Under the pieces are notes generated by a model that did no database searches, was not told the DNA's origin, and was given only the letters and a program-made list of their open reading frames with translations. A program made the position numbers and the translations under genes. DNA of 64,000 nt from the NCBI RefSeq assembly GCF_003344765.1, contig NZ_QPMH01000003.1:292690-356689 (forward strand). Reading direction: 5' to 3'. Position 1 is the first letter of the stretch. Each line of letters starts with the position of its first letter. Source of the stretch: Ferruginivarius sediminum. GTDB taxonomy: Bacteria; Pseudomonadota; Alphaproteobacteria; Kiloniellales; Rhodovibrionaceae. Of the stretch, positions 43,052 through 51,727 are shown one piece after another.

Positions 43052-44464
43052 ATGCAATTCGGACAAGTCGACGTGGAGGCGCTGCTGCCGACAGTGCCTT
43101 CGACACGAAGCGATCTGCTGCTCTGGCTGGATATGGCCGCGCAGCTCGAACACGACCTGATGTGCCAGTATCTCTTCGCCGCCTATTCCCTGAAAACCGG
43201 GCTGGACGAGGGACTGAACGAAATCCAGCTTGAGCGGGCACGGCAATGGGGTTCGGACATCACCCTGATCGCCCGCCAGGAGATGGAGCACCTGGGCATC
43301 GTCCTCAACCTCCGCTCTGCCATCGGCGGCGCGCCCTATCTCAGCCGCGCGAACTTCCGGCAGCCGATGGGCCACTACGGCCTGTCGCATATCAAGGCGG
43401 AATTGACCCGCTTCGATGCCGACACCATCGCCCGCTTCCGCGAGTTCGAGAAGCCGCATCCCGAGCCCGACGATCCCACGGCATGGTGCGCTTGCAATGG
43501 CGACCCGGTCCCGCAATCCGGCGCGGCGGACCGGAAGCCGCCCAGCGGCATCGCCGGCCGGGCGCCCCTGTGGCCGCCCTATCTGCGCTTCAAGAACGTT
43601 CAGGACCTCTACACCCGCATGGCGCTGGGCTTCGCCGTCGTCACCGAGCGCCTGGGGGAGGAGGCGCTGTTCGCCGGCCCGCCGGGTGCCCAGCTCTACG
43701 GCGGCACGAACAGCCCCTATGCCGGAACGATGGACGACCTGAACCAGTACGGCATCGACATCGTGGCGGTGCGCGACCTGGATAGCGCGATCAACGCCAT
43801 CTCCGAGATCGTCGAGCAGGGCGAGGGCATCCAGGCGCCGCCGACTTACCGCGAGAACACCCACTATTGCCTGTTCAACGGCATCCTGACGGACCTGCCG
43901 GCGGCGGGTTTTGATCCGGCGCGGCCCGTGGTGGCCAACCCGATGGTGTTCGATCACCCGAATACCGCGATGGATCAGGTGAACCTGATCACCTGCCCGG
44001 AGACCCGCGAAGTCGGCATGGCGTTCAACCTCGGCTACGAGTTGATGCTGTCGATGATGATGGAGCTTTACGGCAACTGGAACAAAACGCCGGAGCAGCG
44101 GGTAGCCCTCGTCGACGCGGTTTTCTTCCCGCTGATGACGATGTTCATCCGGCCGCTGAGCGAAATCCTGACCGTGCTGCCGGCCTTCGATGAGGCTCGC
44201 GACCCCGAGCGGCGGCACACCGCCGGCGCCAGCTTCGAGCTGCCCTCGGCCATGTCCACGCTCCCGGACGCGACAATCGCGCACCGCATCTACCAGGAGC
44301 AGCTCGACGACCTCGTCCGCCGGCTGAAGGGGCTGAAGATCCTGGGCATGCGGAGCGACTACCCCGATGCCGTCGCACGCATCGAATACGTCACCGAAAG
44401 CATGGAGCGCCTGGCGATGGACTGGCGCAGCCACTGGTCCATCGTGGGGAGGACGGACACATGA
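43052..44464 (+). CDS. Ferritin-like protein related to RebD/VioB
   Basis: The 470-residue protein has a ferritin-like helical core. One helix carries AAQLEHDLMCQYLFAAY (Glu33, His34) and the next ARQEMEHLGIVLNL with an E-x2-H pair (Glu77, His80), the metal ligands of the iminophenylpyruvate dimer synthase (RebD/VioB) family. Further Glu-rich helices follow (RMALGFAVVTERLGEEALF and LMLSMMMELYGNW). Family members join two amino-acid-derived imines in indolocarbazole and violacein synthesis, but no amino-acid oxidase is adjacent here. It is coupled by ATGA overlap to the next gene. The true substrate is unknown. Confidence 0.8.
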   Translation: MQFGQVDVEALLPTVPSTRSDLLLWLDMAAQLEHDLMCQYLFAAYSLKTGLDEGLNEIQLERARQWGSDITLIARQEMEHLGIVLNLRSAIGGAPYLSRANFRQPMGHYGLSHIKAELTRFDADTIARFREFEKPHPEPDDPTAWCACNGDPVPQSGAADRKPPSGIAGRAPLWPPYLRFKNVQDLYTRMALGFAVVTERLGEEALFAGPPGAQLYGGTNSPYAGTMDDLNQYGIDIVAVRDLDSAINAISEIVEQGEGIQAPPTYRENTHYCLFNGILTDLPAAGFDPARPVVANPMVFDHPNTAMDQVNLITCPETREVGMAFNLGYELMLSMMMELYGNWNKTPEQRVALVDAVFFPLMTMFIRPLSEILTVLPAFDEARDPERRHTAGASFELPSAMSTLPDATIAHRIYQEQLDDLVRRLKGLKILGMRSDYPDAVARIEYVTESMERLAMDWRSHWSIVGRTDT

Positions 44465-45348
44465 TCACGCTGTCGTTCGAAGGCTGGTTCCAGTACCGCA
44501 TGGCCACCGACCCGGACCCCACCGACAGCCGGCGCGGGTTGAGCGGCTACACCTTCGCCCTGCCCGGCGAACCCGATTTCGACGGCGTCCTGCACCTGCA
44601 AGCCGACGAGCCGGGGGTGTGTCAGCGTGATTTCGGCCCCTGCAGCCCCACCAACCCCAAGGTAGGCGTCCAGGTCCGCGCCGCCACGAGGAACGGCGAC
44701 CCGCTGCCCGAGCTGGTCGGCGCGGATGTCATGCTGCCCGGTGCACGGCTGGAGGAACGCAACGGTATCGTGGTGCGGGACGACATGTTCCCGATAGACC
44801 CGCTGCAAATCCAGGTCCGCAAGAACGGGACGATGCTACTGGACCGCACGGACCTGCTGGACCCGGAGGATCCCGGCCTGACGATCCTCATGGCGAACGG
44901 CAAGCAGATCGAGCGCCGCCAGTGCGCGGGGATGACGCGCAACTCCTTCGAGGTCGCGGAAGCCACCGGCCTGCCGAACGCGACGAACGCCGCGTTGGTC
45001 GAAAACCGTGACGGGCGCCGGGAAAGCCTGGAACTGCTGCTTGCCGAAACCGAGGACCCGGTGCGGCGCGCGGCCCTGGAAACCCGCATCGCGCAGCTTC
45101 GCATCGTCCGGCAATGGTGGAACCTGTCGGCAAAGGAAGACACCGGCGTCAAGCCGATCGACCGGCGCGCCTACACGCTCGCGCTGCAGGCCTTCGGCTG
45201 GAACATCCCGATCAACGGACCCGTCGCCGCGAACACGCTGGGCGGCGACGCAGAGCAGCACTGGCCGTTGTCGTTCTGGCTGGGCGGCTGGGACGGCGAC
45301 GCGCTTTGCGGCTACATCCGGGGCCAGTTGGCGATCCCGCTGGCGTGA
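44461..45348 (+). CDS. Partner of the ferritin-like protein, unknown function
   Basis: The 295-residue protein overlaps the preceding stop by ATGA, so its synthesis is tied to the ferritin-like protein. It starts with a beta-rich region (TLSFEGWFQYRMATDPDPTD, later YTFALPGEPDFDGVLHLQ) and ends with a helical part (LETRIAQLRIVRQWWNLSAK and YTLALQAFGWNIPIN). Three cysteines occur (VCQRD, GPCSP and QCAGM). No signal peptide or membrane helix is seen. I do not recognise a family. Confidence 0.7.
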   Translation: MITLSFEGWFQYRMATDPDPTDSRRGLSGYTFALPGEPDFDGVLHLQADEPGVCQRDFGPCSPTNPKVGVQVRAATRNGDPLPELVGADVMLPGARLEERNGIVVRDDMFPIDPLQIQVRKNGTMLLDRTDLLDPEDPGLTILMANGKQIERRQCAGMTRNSFEVAEATGLPNATNAALVENRDGRRESLELLLAETEDPVRRAALETRIAQLRIVRQWWNLSAKEDTGVKPIDRRAYTLALQAFGWNIPINGPVAANTLGGDAEQHWPLSFWLGGWDGDALCGYIRGQLAIPLA

Positions 45349-45373
45349 AGCGGGCCGGCGAGCGGTTCGAGCG

Positions 45374-45964
45374 TCAGTTGCGCGGCGCGTACTTGTTCAG
45401 GATACGCTGCAGCGTGCGCCGGTGCATGCGCAGGCGTCGCGCGGTTTCCGACACGTTGCGATCGCACTGCTCGTAGACCCGCTGGATGTGCTCCCAGCGC
45501 ACCCGGTCGGCGCTCATCGGGTTCTCCGGCGGCTCCGGCAACTCGCCTTCCTCGGCAAGCAGGGCGGCGGCCACCTGCTCCGCGTCCGCCGGCTTCGACA
45601 GGTAGTCGACGGCGCCGGCCTTCACCGCCGCCACGGCGGTGGCGATGTTGCCATAGCCGGTGAGGACGACAATGCGGCAGTCCGGGGCGGCCTGGCGGAT
45701 CTCCTGCACGACCTCCAGGCCGTTGCCGTCTTCCAGGCGCAGGTCCACGACGGCGAAGTGCGGCGTGCCGCGATGCGCCGCCGCCTTGCCGTCAGCCACG
45801 GAGGTCGCGGTCTCCACCTCGAAATCGCGCCGTTCCATCGCCCGCGCCAGACGGTTCAGGAAGCGTTCGTCGTCATCGACAATCAGCAGGCGGCCGTGCA
45901 CCTCCTGCTCCCGGGACTGCGGCGTGTCCGCCGCCGGCGCCCGACCCTCGCCCTCGTCGTTCAT
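45374..45964 (-). CDS. regA: RegA/ActR-type response regulator
   Basis: From the ATG at 45964 the regulator has 196 residues. The receiver domain begins RLLIVDDDERFLNRLARAM, with the phospho-acceptor Asp in FAVVDLRLEDGNGLEV and Lys in DYLSKPAD. The C-terminal Fis-type helix-turn-helix reads CDRNVSETARRLRMHRRTLQ, nearly diagnostic of RegA/PrrA/ActR. It overlaps the end of regB by ATGA. In alphaproteobacteria this pair controls respiration, photosynthesis and carbon or nitrogen fixation in response to redox state. The targets here are unknown. Confidence 0.95.
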   Translation of the reverse strand: MNDEGEGRAPAADTPQSREQEVHGRLLIVDDDERFLNRLARAMERRDFEVETATSVADGKAAAHRGTPHFAVVDLRLEDGNGLEVVQEIRQAAPDCRIVVLTGYGNIATAVAAVKAGAVDYLSKPADAEQVAAALLAEEGELPEPPENPMSADRVRWEHIQRVYEQCDRNVSETARRLRMHRRTLQRILNKYAPRN

Positions 45965-47322
45965 CTCGCTCTCTCCTCTTCGCTGCGGCCCGTGGCGTGC
46001 TCCCCCTCTTCGAGATGCGCGCGCGGCCATGTAATAACAACCTCCGCCCCATTGCCCGGCCGATTGGCGAAGCTCACCTCCGCGCCCGTGCGGGCCAGCA
46101 GGGTGCGGGCGATGAAGACACCAAGCCCCATATGCTCACCGCCGCTTTCGTGGCCGTGCGAGGACAGGTATGGCTCGCCCAGGAAAGGCAGGATGTCCTC
46201 GGCAAAGCCCGGCCCGTCGTCGCGGATGGCGATGTGCGCCTCACGCGCGTCCCAGGCAACCTCCAGATCGACGCGGGAACGCGCGAACCGCATGGCGTTC
46301 TCTACCAGTGTCCCGACGCCGTGCAGGATTTCCGGCTTTCGCGTGACCTCCGGCTGCGGGCTGTCGTCTTGCGGAGCCTGAGCGATGGCCACGGTGATCG
46401 TGTCATGTTCGAACGGCGCGGCGGCGGCTTCCGCCAGGGCCGACAGCGGCAGGCGGTTGAAGGGCTGGCCGCCGTCGTCCTCCGGCTTGTGGGCCAGGCT
46501 GGCCAGGATGTCCCGGCAGCGCGCGCTCTCGTGCAGAAGTAGGTCGGCGTCTTCCTTGTAGGGGCTGTCGTCCGGCAGTTCCGAGGCCAGTTCCCGCGCC
46601 ACCACGGCAATCGTCGAAAGCGGGCTGCCAAGCTCGTGCGCCGCCGCCGCCGCCAGCCCGCCCAGCGCCGACAGCCGCTGCTCGCGCGCCAGCGCCATCT
46701 GGGTTGCCGACAAAGCATCCGACATCCGCTGCGCCTCCGCCGCCAATGAGAATACATAGCCGGCAATGAAGGTGACGGCCAGGACCAGGGCGGCCCATAT
46801 TCCGCCGATATAGAGCGCGGGCAGGTGCAGGCCGCCCGGCCATGGCAACGGCAGATGCCACACCGCCAGCATCGAGGCCACGAGAACCGCCAGCCCGGCC
46901 AGCAGCAGCGTGCTGTGCCGCGAGAGCACGCTGGCCGACACCGTGACCGGCGCCAGCAGCAGAATCGCGAAGGGGTTGGCCAGGCCGCCGGTGAGTGCCA
47001 GCAGCAGCGAAAGCTGCACGAGGTCATAGGCCAGGTAGACCGCCGCCGGACGATCGGCCAGCCACGCGCTTCCGGGGCGCGTCAGGCTGGCATGGACGTT
47101 CACCGCCACCGATGCCGCCACCAGCGCGATGGCCGGCGTCATCGGCAGCTCGTAACCCAGGCTGACGTTGACGATCACCAGCGCGGCGGTCTGCCCGATG
47201 ACGGCCACCCAACGGATCAGCATGAGCGTGCGCAGCCGTACGCGCCCGCCATCGGGTGCCGGGCCGGCGGCGGGGACCAGGAAACTGCGCGCACGTCTGA
47301 GCGCGGTACGATTGTGCAACAT
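45961..47322 (-). CDS. regB: RegB/PrrB-type redox sensor histidine kinase
   Basis: From the ATG at 47322 the kinase has 453 residues with six N-terminal membrane helices. The quinone-site motif GGLANPF is at residues 112-118, and the H-box AAAHELGSPLSTIAV has His229. ARCRDIL places the redox-active Cys at 269, exactly 40 residues after His, as in Rhodobacter capsulatus RegB (His225, Cys265). The G boxes IRDDGPGF and HMGLGVFIARTLL complete the kinase. It senses quinone redox state and phosphorylates RegA. Confidence 0.95.
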   Translation of the reverse strand: MLHNRTALRRARSFLVPAAGPAPDGGRVRLRTLMLIRWVAVIGQTAALVIVNVSLGYELPMTPAIALVAASVAVNVHASLTRPGSAWLADRPAAVYLAYDLVQLSLLLALTGGLANPFAILLLAPVTVSASVLSRHSTLLLAGLAVLVASMLAVWHLPLPWPGGLHLPALYIGGIWAALVLAVTFIAGYVFSLAAEAQRMSDALSATQMALAREQRLSALGGLAAAAAHELGSPLSTIAVVARELASELPDDSPYKEDADLLLHESARCRDILASLAHKPEDDGGQPFNRLPLSALAEAAAAPFEHDTITVAIAQAPQDDSPQPEVTRKPEILHGVGTLVENAMRFARSRVDLEVAWDAREAHIAIRDDGPGFAEDILPFLGEPYLSSHGHESGGEHMGLGVFIARTLLARTGAEVSFANRPGNGAEVVITWPRAHLEEGEHATGRSEEERAR

Positions 47323-47412
47323 GACGAGTGTCAAAATTGGCACCCCCGTGCACCGGCGCAAGGCTTGAGCCCGCACTGGCCTTGCAGCCGGACGCGTGCC
47401 ATATGTAGTCGC

Positions 47413-48171
47413 GTGTCGGAAGCAGTCGTCCAGGTCGCGGATCTCACGAAGCAGTTCGACGGTGTGCAGGCCGTCGACGGCATCTCGTTCGATGTGTCGG
47501 CGGGGGAAACCGTGGCGCTGCTCGGCGCGAACGGTGCCGGCAAGACGTCGACCCTGGCGATGCTTCTGGGCCTGCTGCTGCCAACGGCCGGCACCATCCG
47601 GGTGCTGGGCATCGATGTCGTGCGCGAGCGTGAGCGCGCGCTGGCCCGCGTGAACTTCTCCTCTCCCTATGTCGAGCTGCCGCGCCGCCTGACGGTGATG
47701 CAGAACCTGCACGTCTTCGCCAAACTCTACGGCGTGGCGCGCCCGCGCGAGCGTGCCCGCGCAATCGCCGCCGACCTGGACCTGGAAGCGTTGCTGCGCC
47801 GCCGCGTCGGCAGCCTGTCCTCCGGCCAGAAGACGCGGGTCGCACTGGCCAAGGCCCTGATCAACGCGCCCGACGTGCTGTTCCTCGACGAGCCAACGGC
47901 CTCGCTGGACCCGGATACCGGCGACTGGGTGCGCGGCTATCTTGAGGCCTATCAGCACCGCACCGGCTGCGCCATCCTGCTGGCGTCGCACAACATGGGC
48001 GAGGTGGAACGCCTGTGTCACCGGGTCCTGATGATGCGCAAGGGCCGCATCGTGGACGAGGGTACGCCGCAGGCCCTGATTACCCGTTACGGTCGCGCAA
48101 CGATGGAGGAGGTGTTTCTCGACGTCGCCCGGGGACGGGGGCACGACGGCACGACGGAGGCCGCGCAATGA
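47413..48171 (+). CDS. ABC-2 exporter ATP-binding protein
   Basis: The GTG at 47413 gives 252 residues. Walker A is GANGAGKTS (residues about 38-46), the signature LSSGQKTRVALAKAL, Walker B VLFLDEPTASLDPDT and the H-loop LLASHNMGEV. It is divergent from regB with only 90 bases between starts, so both promoters share that gap. The permease follows with an ATGA overlap. The frame is open further upstream, but that part is antisense to regB. The substrate is unknown. Confidence 0.92.
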   Translation: MSEAVVQVADLTKQFDGVQAVDGISFDVSAGETVALLGANGAGKTSTLAMLLGLLLPTAGTIRVLGIDVVRERERALARVNFSSPYVELPRRLTVMQNLHVFAKLYGVARPRERARAIAADLDLEALLRRRVGSLSSGQKTRVALAKALINAPDVLFLDEPTASLDPDTGDWVRGYLEAYQHRTGCAILLASHNMGEVERLCHRVLMMRKGRIVDEGTPQALITRYGRATMEEVFLDVARGRGHDGTTEAAQ

Positions 48172-48980
48172 CCCCGGCGGGTGCGACGTCCAGCATCAAC
48201 CGCATCCTGGCCGTGGTGCTGCGGCACATCTATCTGCTACGCACCTCCTGGCCGCGCATTTTCGAATTGATGTACTGGCCCACGATCCAGATGATCCTGT
48301 GGGGTTTCATCTCCGGATTCTTCGCTGACCACAGCTCTTACGTCGCGCAGACGGTGGGCGTGCTGATCGCCGCCGTACTGCTGTGGGACGTGATGTTCCG
48401 GGGCCAGCTTGGCTTCAGCATGTCGTTCGTCGAGGAGATCTGGTCGCGCAACCTGATCAACCTGGCGGTCAGCCCGCTTTCGCCCGGCGAGTATCTGGCC
48501 GCGCTCACCACGATGAGCCTGCTGCGCACCCTTTTGGGCATCCTGCCCGCCGCGGGGCTCGCCATCGTATTCTACGAATACTCCATTTTCACGCTGGGGC
48601 TGCCGCTGGTCGCCTTTTTCTCGCTGCTGCTGGTGGCAAGCTGGTCGCTTGGCATGGTGGTTTCCGCCATCATTCTGCGCGCGGGGGAAGGCGCCATCGG
48701 CGTGGCCTGGATCACGGTGTTCCTGATCGCGCCGGTCAGCGCCATCTACTACCCCGTCTCGTCCCTGCCGGAGTGGCTGCAGCCAGTTGCCTGGGCGCTG
48801 CCGACGGCCCCGGTTTTCGAGGGGATGCGTGCCATCGTGCTGGAGCAGACCGTGCGAGTGGATCTGCTGCTCCACGCCGCCGTCGCCGATGCCGTGTATC
48901 TGGCACTGGGCGCCGGTGTGTTCCTCTGGAGCTATCGCACCGCCCGACAGCGAGGCCTGCTGCTGCAGGTGGGCGAGTGA
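48168..48980 (+). CDS. ABC-2 type exporter permease
   Basis: The 270-residue membrane protein (ATG at 48168, GGAGG ribosome site) has about six helices. The early amphipathic region HIYLLRTSWPRIFELMYWP and the segment VEEIWSRNLINLAVSPLSPG are typical of ABC-2 permeases. It is translated with the ATPase. It ends three bases from the convergent PP2C gene. No drug or polysaccharide specificity can be read from the sequence. Confidence 0.9.
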   Translation: MTPAGATSSINRILAVVLRHIYLLRTSWPRIFELMYWPTIQMILWGFISGFFADHSSYVAQTVGVLIAAVLLWDVMFRGQLGFSMSFVEEIWSRNLINLAVSPLSPGEYLAALTTMSLLRTLLGILPAAGLAIVFYEYSIFTLGLPLVAFFSLLLVASWSLGMVVSAIILRAGEGAIGVAWITVFLIAPVSAIYYPVSSLPEWLQPVAWALPTAPVFEGMRAIVLEQTVRVDLLLHAAVADAVYLALGAGVFLWSYRTARQRGLLLQVGE

Positions 48981-48983
48981 GGA

Positions 48984-49754
48984 TCAATCCTCGACGCGCA
49001 CAATCACGATGGAGATGTTGTCCTTGCCGCCCAGCCCCATCGCATCCTTGAAGAGCGCGTGTACGGCCTCGGCGTCCTCGTTCTCGCGCAGGCGCGCGGC
49101 GATGGCATCCGCTCCGACAAGATCGCTCAGCCCGTCGCTGCATAGCAGGTAGCGCGTTCCCGGCACCGCGCTGTCGGATTCGGCGTGCGGGTGGATCTCG
49201 GTGAAGCTCGACTGCCCGCCGAGGGACTGGGTTATCAACGGCGTCGTCATCGCCGCCGTGCGACCGTTCTCCAGCTTCGGCCCCGGCGTGTCGTCGGTAC
49301 TGAGCTGCACCAGTTCCGAGCCGTCGAAGCGATAGGCACGGCTGTCGCCGACATTGAATGCGATCGCGCCATCGCCGCGAACGACAAGTCCGACGACCGT
49401 CGTCCCCATGCCCGGCGCACCTTCGCCCCGGACCATCATGTCGTAGAGCACACCGTTGCAGTCCTGCAGCAGGCTGATGGCTTTGGCCGTGGTCGTCAGC
49501 CCGCCCGCCCGCGCGGCCAGATAGCCGGCGGCCGCCCGGCTTGCGACGTCGCCCGCCGCGTGACCGCCCAGGCCGTCGGCCACGACGGCAACGACCGGAC
49601 CCTCCTCCTCGAAGGTGAATACTTTCGATCGGGTCAGATCGTTCGACGCCATCCACTCGCCAACGGCGACCGTGTCCTCGTTGTGCGGCCGCACGGCACC
49701 GTGATGCGTCAATGCATGAACCCTCACACGCGCGGTCACTTCCACCTCCGGCAT
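48984..49754 (-). CDS. PP2C-type protein serine/threonine phosphatase
   Basis: The protein has 256 residues from the ATG at 49754. The metal-binding motifs of the family are present: RPHNEDTVAVG, VVADGLGGHAAGDVAS, AFNVGDSRAYRFDG, LLCSDGLSDLV and GGKDNISIVIV. It would remove phosphate from Ser/Thr of regulatory proteins in the cytoplasm. No kinase or FHA partner is adjacent. The frame is open to 49856, but the upstream part is antisense-like, so I prefer the internal ATG. Confidence 0.92.
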   Translation of the reverse strand: MPEVEVTARVRVHALTHHGAVRPHNEDTVAVGEWMASNDLTRSKVFTFEEEGPVVAVVADGLGGHAAGDVASRAAAGYLAARAGGLTTTAKAISLLQDCNGVLYDMMVRGEGAPGMGTTVVGLVVRGDGAIAFNVGDSRAYRFDGSELVQLSTDDTPGPKLENGRTAAMTTPLITQSLGGQSSFTEIHPHAESDSAVPGTRYLLCSDGLSDLVGADAIAARLRENEDAEAVHALFKDAMGLGGKDNISIVIVRVED

Positions 49755-49797
49755 TGCGTTATTGCCGAAACATATACGCCCGCGGAGGTCGCGAGGT

Positions 49798-50823
49798 TCA
49801 TGTCCGTCGGCTGACTTCCGCCTCGGCGAACGTCGCCATGCCGACATGGCATGCACATGCCGCCTTTAGCAAGGAGATGGCGAGCGTGGCGCCGGAGGCC
49901 TCGCCCAGCCGCATGTCGAGGTCGAGCAGCGGGCGCTTGCCGATGGCCTCCAGCAGCGGCCGGTGCCCGCGCTCGGCCGAGATGTGCGCCGCCATGCAAT
50001 GGTCGAGCAGCCGCGGGTCTATCCGGTAGAGAACCGCCGCCGCCGCCGTGCAGGCGAAACCGTCGAGCAGGACGGGCGTCCGGGCAAGGCGGCATGCCAG
50101 GATGGACCCGACGATGGCCGCGATTTCCAGGCCGCCCAGCCGGCGCAGCACCTCCAGCGGGTCGTCCAGCTTTCCGGCATGCCGGGAAAGGCCGGCGGCA
50201 ACAACATCCACCTTTCGTTTGACGCCTTCCTCGTCAAGGCCGCTGCCGGGGCCGGCCCAGTCGCGCGGCTCGCCGCCGAAGAGCGCGCAGCAAATCGCGG
50301 CGGCACTGGTCGTGTTGGCGATACCCATCTCGCCCAGGGCCATGACGTCGAAGCCCTCCTCCACCACCATCATGCCATAGGCCATCGCCCTGGCGCAGTC
50401 CTCCTCGCTCATGGCCGCGACCTGCGTGAAGTCCTCCGTCGGCTCCTCCAGCGCCAGCTCGTAGACGCGCAGATCGGCGTCGACCTCGGCGCAGAGCTGG
50501 TTTACCGCGCCGCCGCCGTCGATAAAGTTCCGCACCATCTGCCGCGTCACCTCCTGCGGATAGGCGGAGACGCCGTGCGCGGCGATGCCGTGGTTGCCGG
50601 CGAACACGGCCGTGCGCGGCCGCTCAAGCTGGGGCGGATGCCGGCCCTGCCATGTGGCCAGCCATTCGGCGATCTCTTCCAGGCGCCCCAGCGCGCCGGC
50701 CGGCTTGGTCAACTGGCGTTGCCGCTGGACGGCCGCGGTGCCGGACTCCAGGTCCGGTCCGGGCAGTTCCGGCAACAGGGCGCGGATTTCGGCGAAACTG
50801 GCGGCGGGTTCCGGCGGGGCCAT
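49798..50823 (-). CDS. cobT: Nicotinate-nucleotide:dimethylbenzimidazole phosphoribosyltransferase
   Basis: From the ATG at 50823 (AAAGGAGA ribosome site) the enzyme has 341 residues. The motifs GNHGIAAHGVSAYP, ALGEMGIANTTSAAAI and GFACTAAAAVLY, plus the C-terminal catalytic Glu in MRLGEASGATLA, identify CobT. It makes alpha-ribazole phosphate for the lower ligand of cobalamin. It is divergent from a cobC-like gene, and cobD lies 2.5 kb away, so late cobalamin assembly is encoded here. Confidence 0.95.
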   Translation of the reverse strand: MAPPEPAASFAEIRALLPELPGPDLESGTAAVQRQRQLTKPAGALGRLEEIAEWLATWQGRHPPQLERPRTAVFAGNHGIAAHGVSAYPQEVTRQMVRNFIDGGGAVNQLCAEVDADLRVYELALEEPTEDFTQVAAMSEEDCARAMAYGMMVVEEGFDVMALGEMGIANTTSAAAICCALFGGEPRDWAGPGSGLDEEGVKRKVDVVAAGLSRHAGKLDDPLEVLRRLGGLEIAAIVGSILACRLARTPVLLDGFACTAAAAVLYRIDPRLLDHCMAAHISAERGHRPLLEAIGKRPLLDLDMRLGEASGATLAISLLKAACACHVGMATFAEAEVSRRT

Positions 50824-51001
50824 GATCTCTCCTTTACGTCCCCCTGTTCGTGCAGGGTCTCGTCCTATACCGCCCGGCGTCGCCAGTGCAAACGATGCCT
50901 GAAAACAAAGACCGGCACGAGACCGGGCGCGCTTGCCCCGCCGAACGTTGCCCGCTATAGGGGCCGCGACACGCCCGTCAGACAGAAGATGGAATCGAGG
51001 C

Positions 51002-51643
51002 ATGCCCACGACGACCCGCTGGTGGTGGATTCGCCACGCGCCGGTGCCGGCCGACGGCCGCATCTATGGCCAGATGGATTTGCCGGCAGACGTGGGCGAG
51101 GAAGCCGTCTTCGCCGGACTCGCCAGCATCCTGCCCGACAACCCCGTCTGGGTCGTCAGCCAGCTTCAACGGACCCATCAGACCGCCGGGGCCATCCTGG
51201 CCGCGCGCGGGCAGGCCGGCCCGGGAGAGCCCGTCGTCGTCACCGATCTGGCGGAACAGCACTTCGGCAACCTGCAGGGCCGCCCGCGCGATGAAGTGAT
51301 GGCGGAGCAGGGCACGGCCTGGAACCGCTTCTGGCTGACGCCGGCGGACCGGGCACCCGAAGGCGGGGAAAGCTTCACGGATTTGGTCCGCCGGGTGGAA
51401 AGGGCGGTCGAGAGTCTCTCGCAGGCGCACGCCGGCCGGGACATCGTGGCCGTGGCCCACGGCGGCACCATCCGCGCGGCGCTGGCGCAGGCCCTGGGCC
51501 TGGCCCCCGAGCGGGCGCTGGCTTTCGTCATCGACAACTGCTCGCTCACCCGCATCGACCATATCGCCGCGCCCGACGGTGAAGAGCCGCCGGCATGGCG
51601 CGTCCACGCGGTCAACTACGACGCGCGCCGGCAGGCTCGATAG
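51002..51643 (+). CDS. Histidine phosphatase family protein, CobC-like
   Basis: The 213-residue protein begins RWWWIRHAPVPADGRIYGQM; the RH of the family's RHG motif is followed here by Ala. The other motifs are SQLQRTHQTAGAIL, the acid-base region FGNLQGRP and VAVAHGGTIRAAL. Beside cobT this is probably the alpha-ribazole-5'-phosphate phosphatase (CobC). The family also includes general phosphatases, so the specific role rests on context. The start is the ATG at 51002. Confidence 0.85.
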   Translation: MPTTTRWWWIRHAPVPADGRIYGQMDLPADVGEEAVFAGLASILPDNPVWVVSQLQRTHQTAGAILAARGQAGPGEPVVVTDLAEQHFGNLQGRPRDEVMAEQGTAWNRFWLTPADRAPEGGESFTDLVRRVERAVESLSQAHAGRDIVAVAHGGTIRAALAQALGLAPERALAFVIDNCSLTRIDHIAAPDGEEPPAWRVHAVNYDARRQAR

Positions 51644-51727
51644 GTTGCCGGCGGCCAGCCGGGTTTACCGAATGTTCAGCATGTTTGCGCTACCTCGTTC
51701 CCCGGCGGGCGTTCGAGGAGGGTTTTC

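Noticed and set aside
47423..48168. Extension of regB far upstream as one long frame
   Set aside because: That part is the antisense shadow of the ABC ATPase gene on the plus strand.
50824..51001. Possible cobalamin riboswitch upstream of cobT
   Set aside because: The region contains CACTGG on the minus strand but lacks the B12-box and the other conserved riboswitch segments in order.
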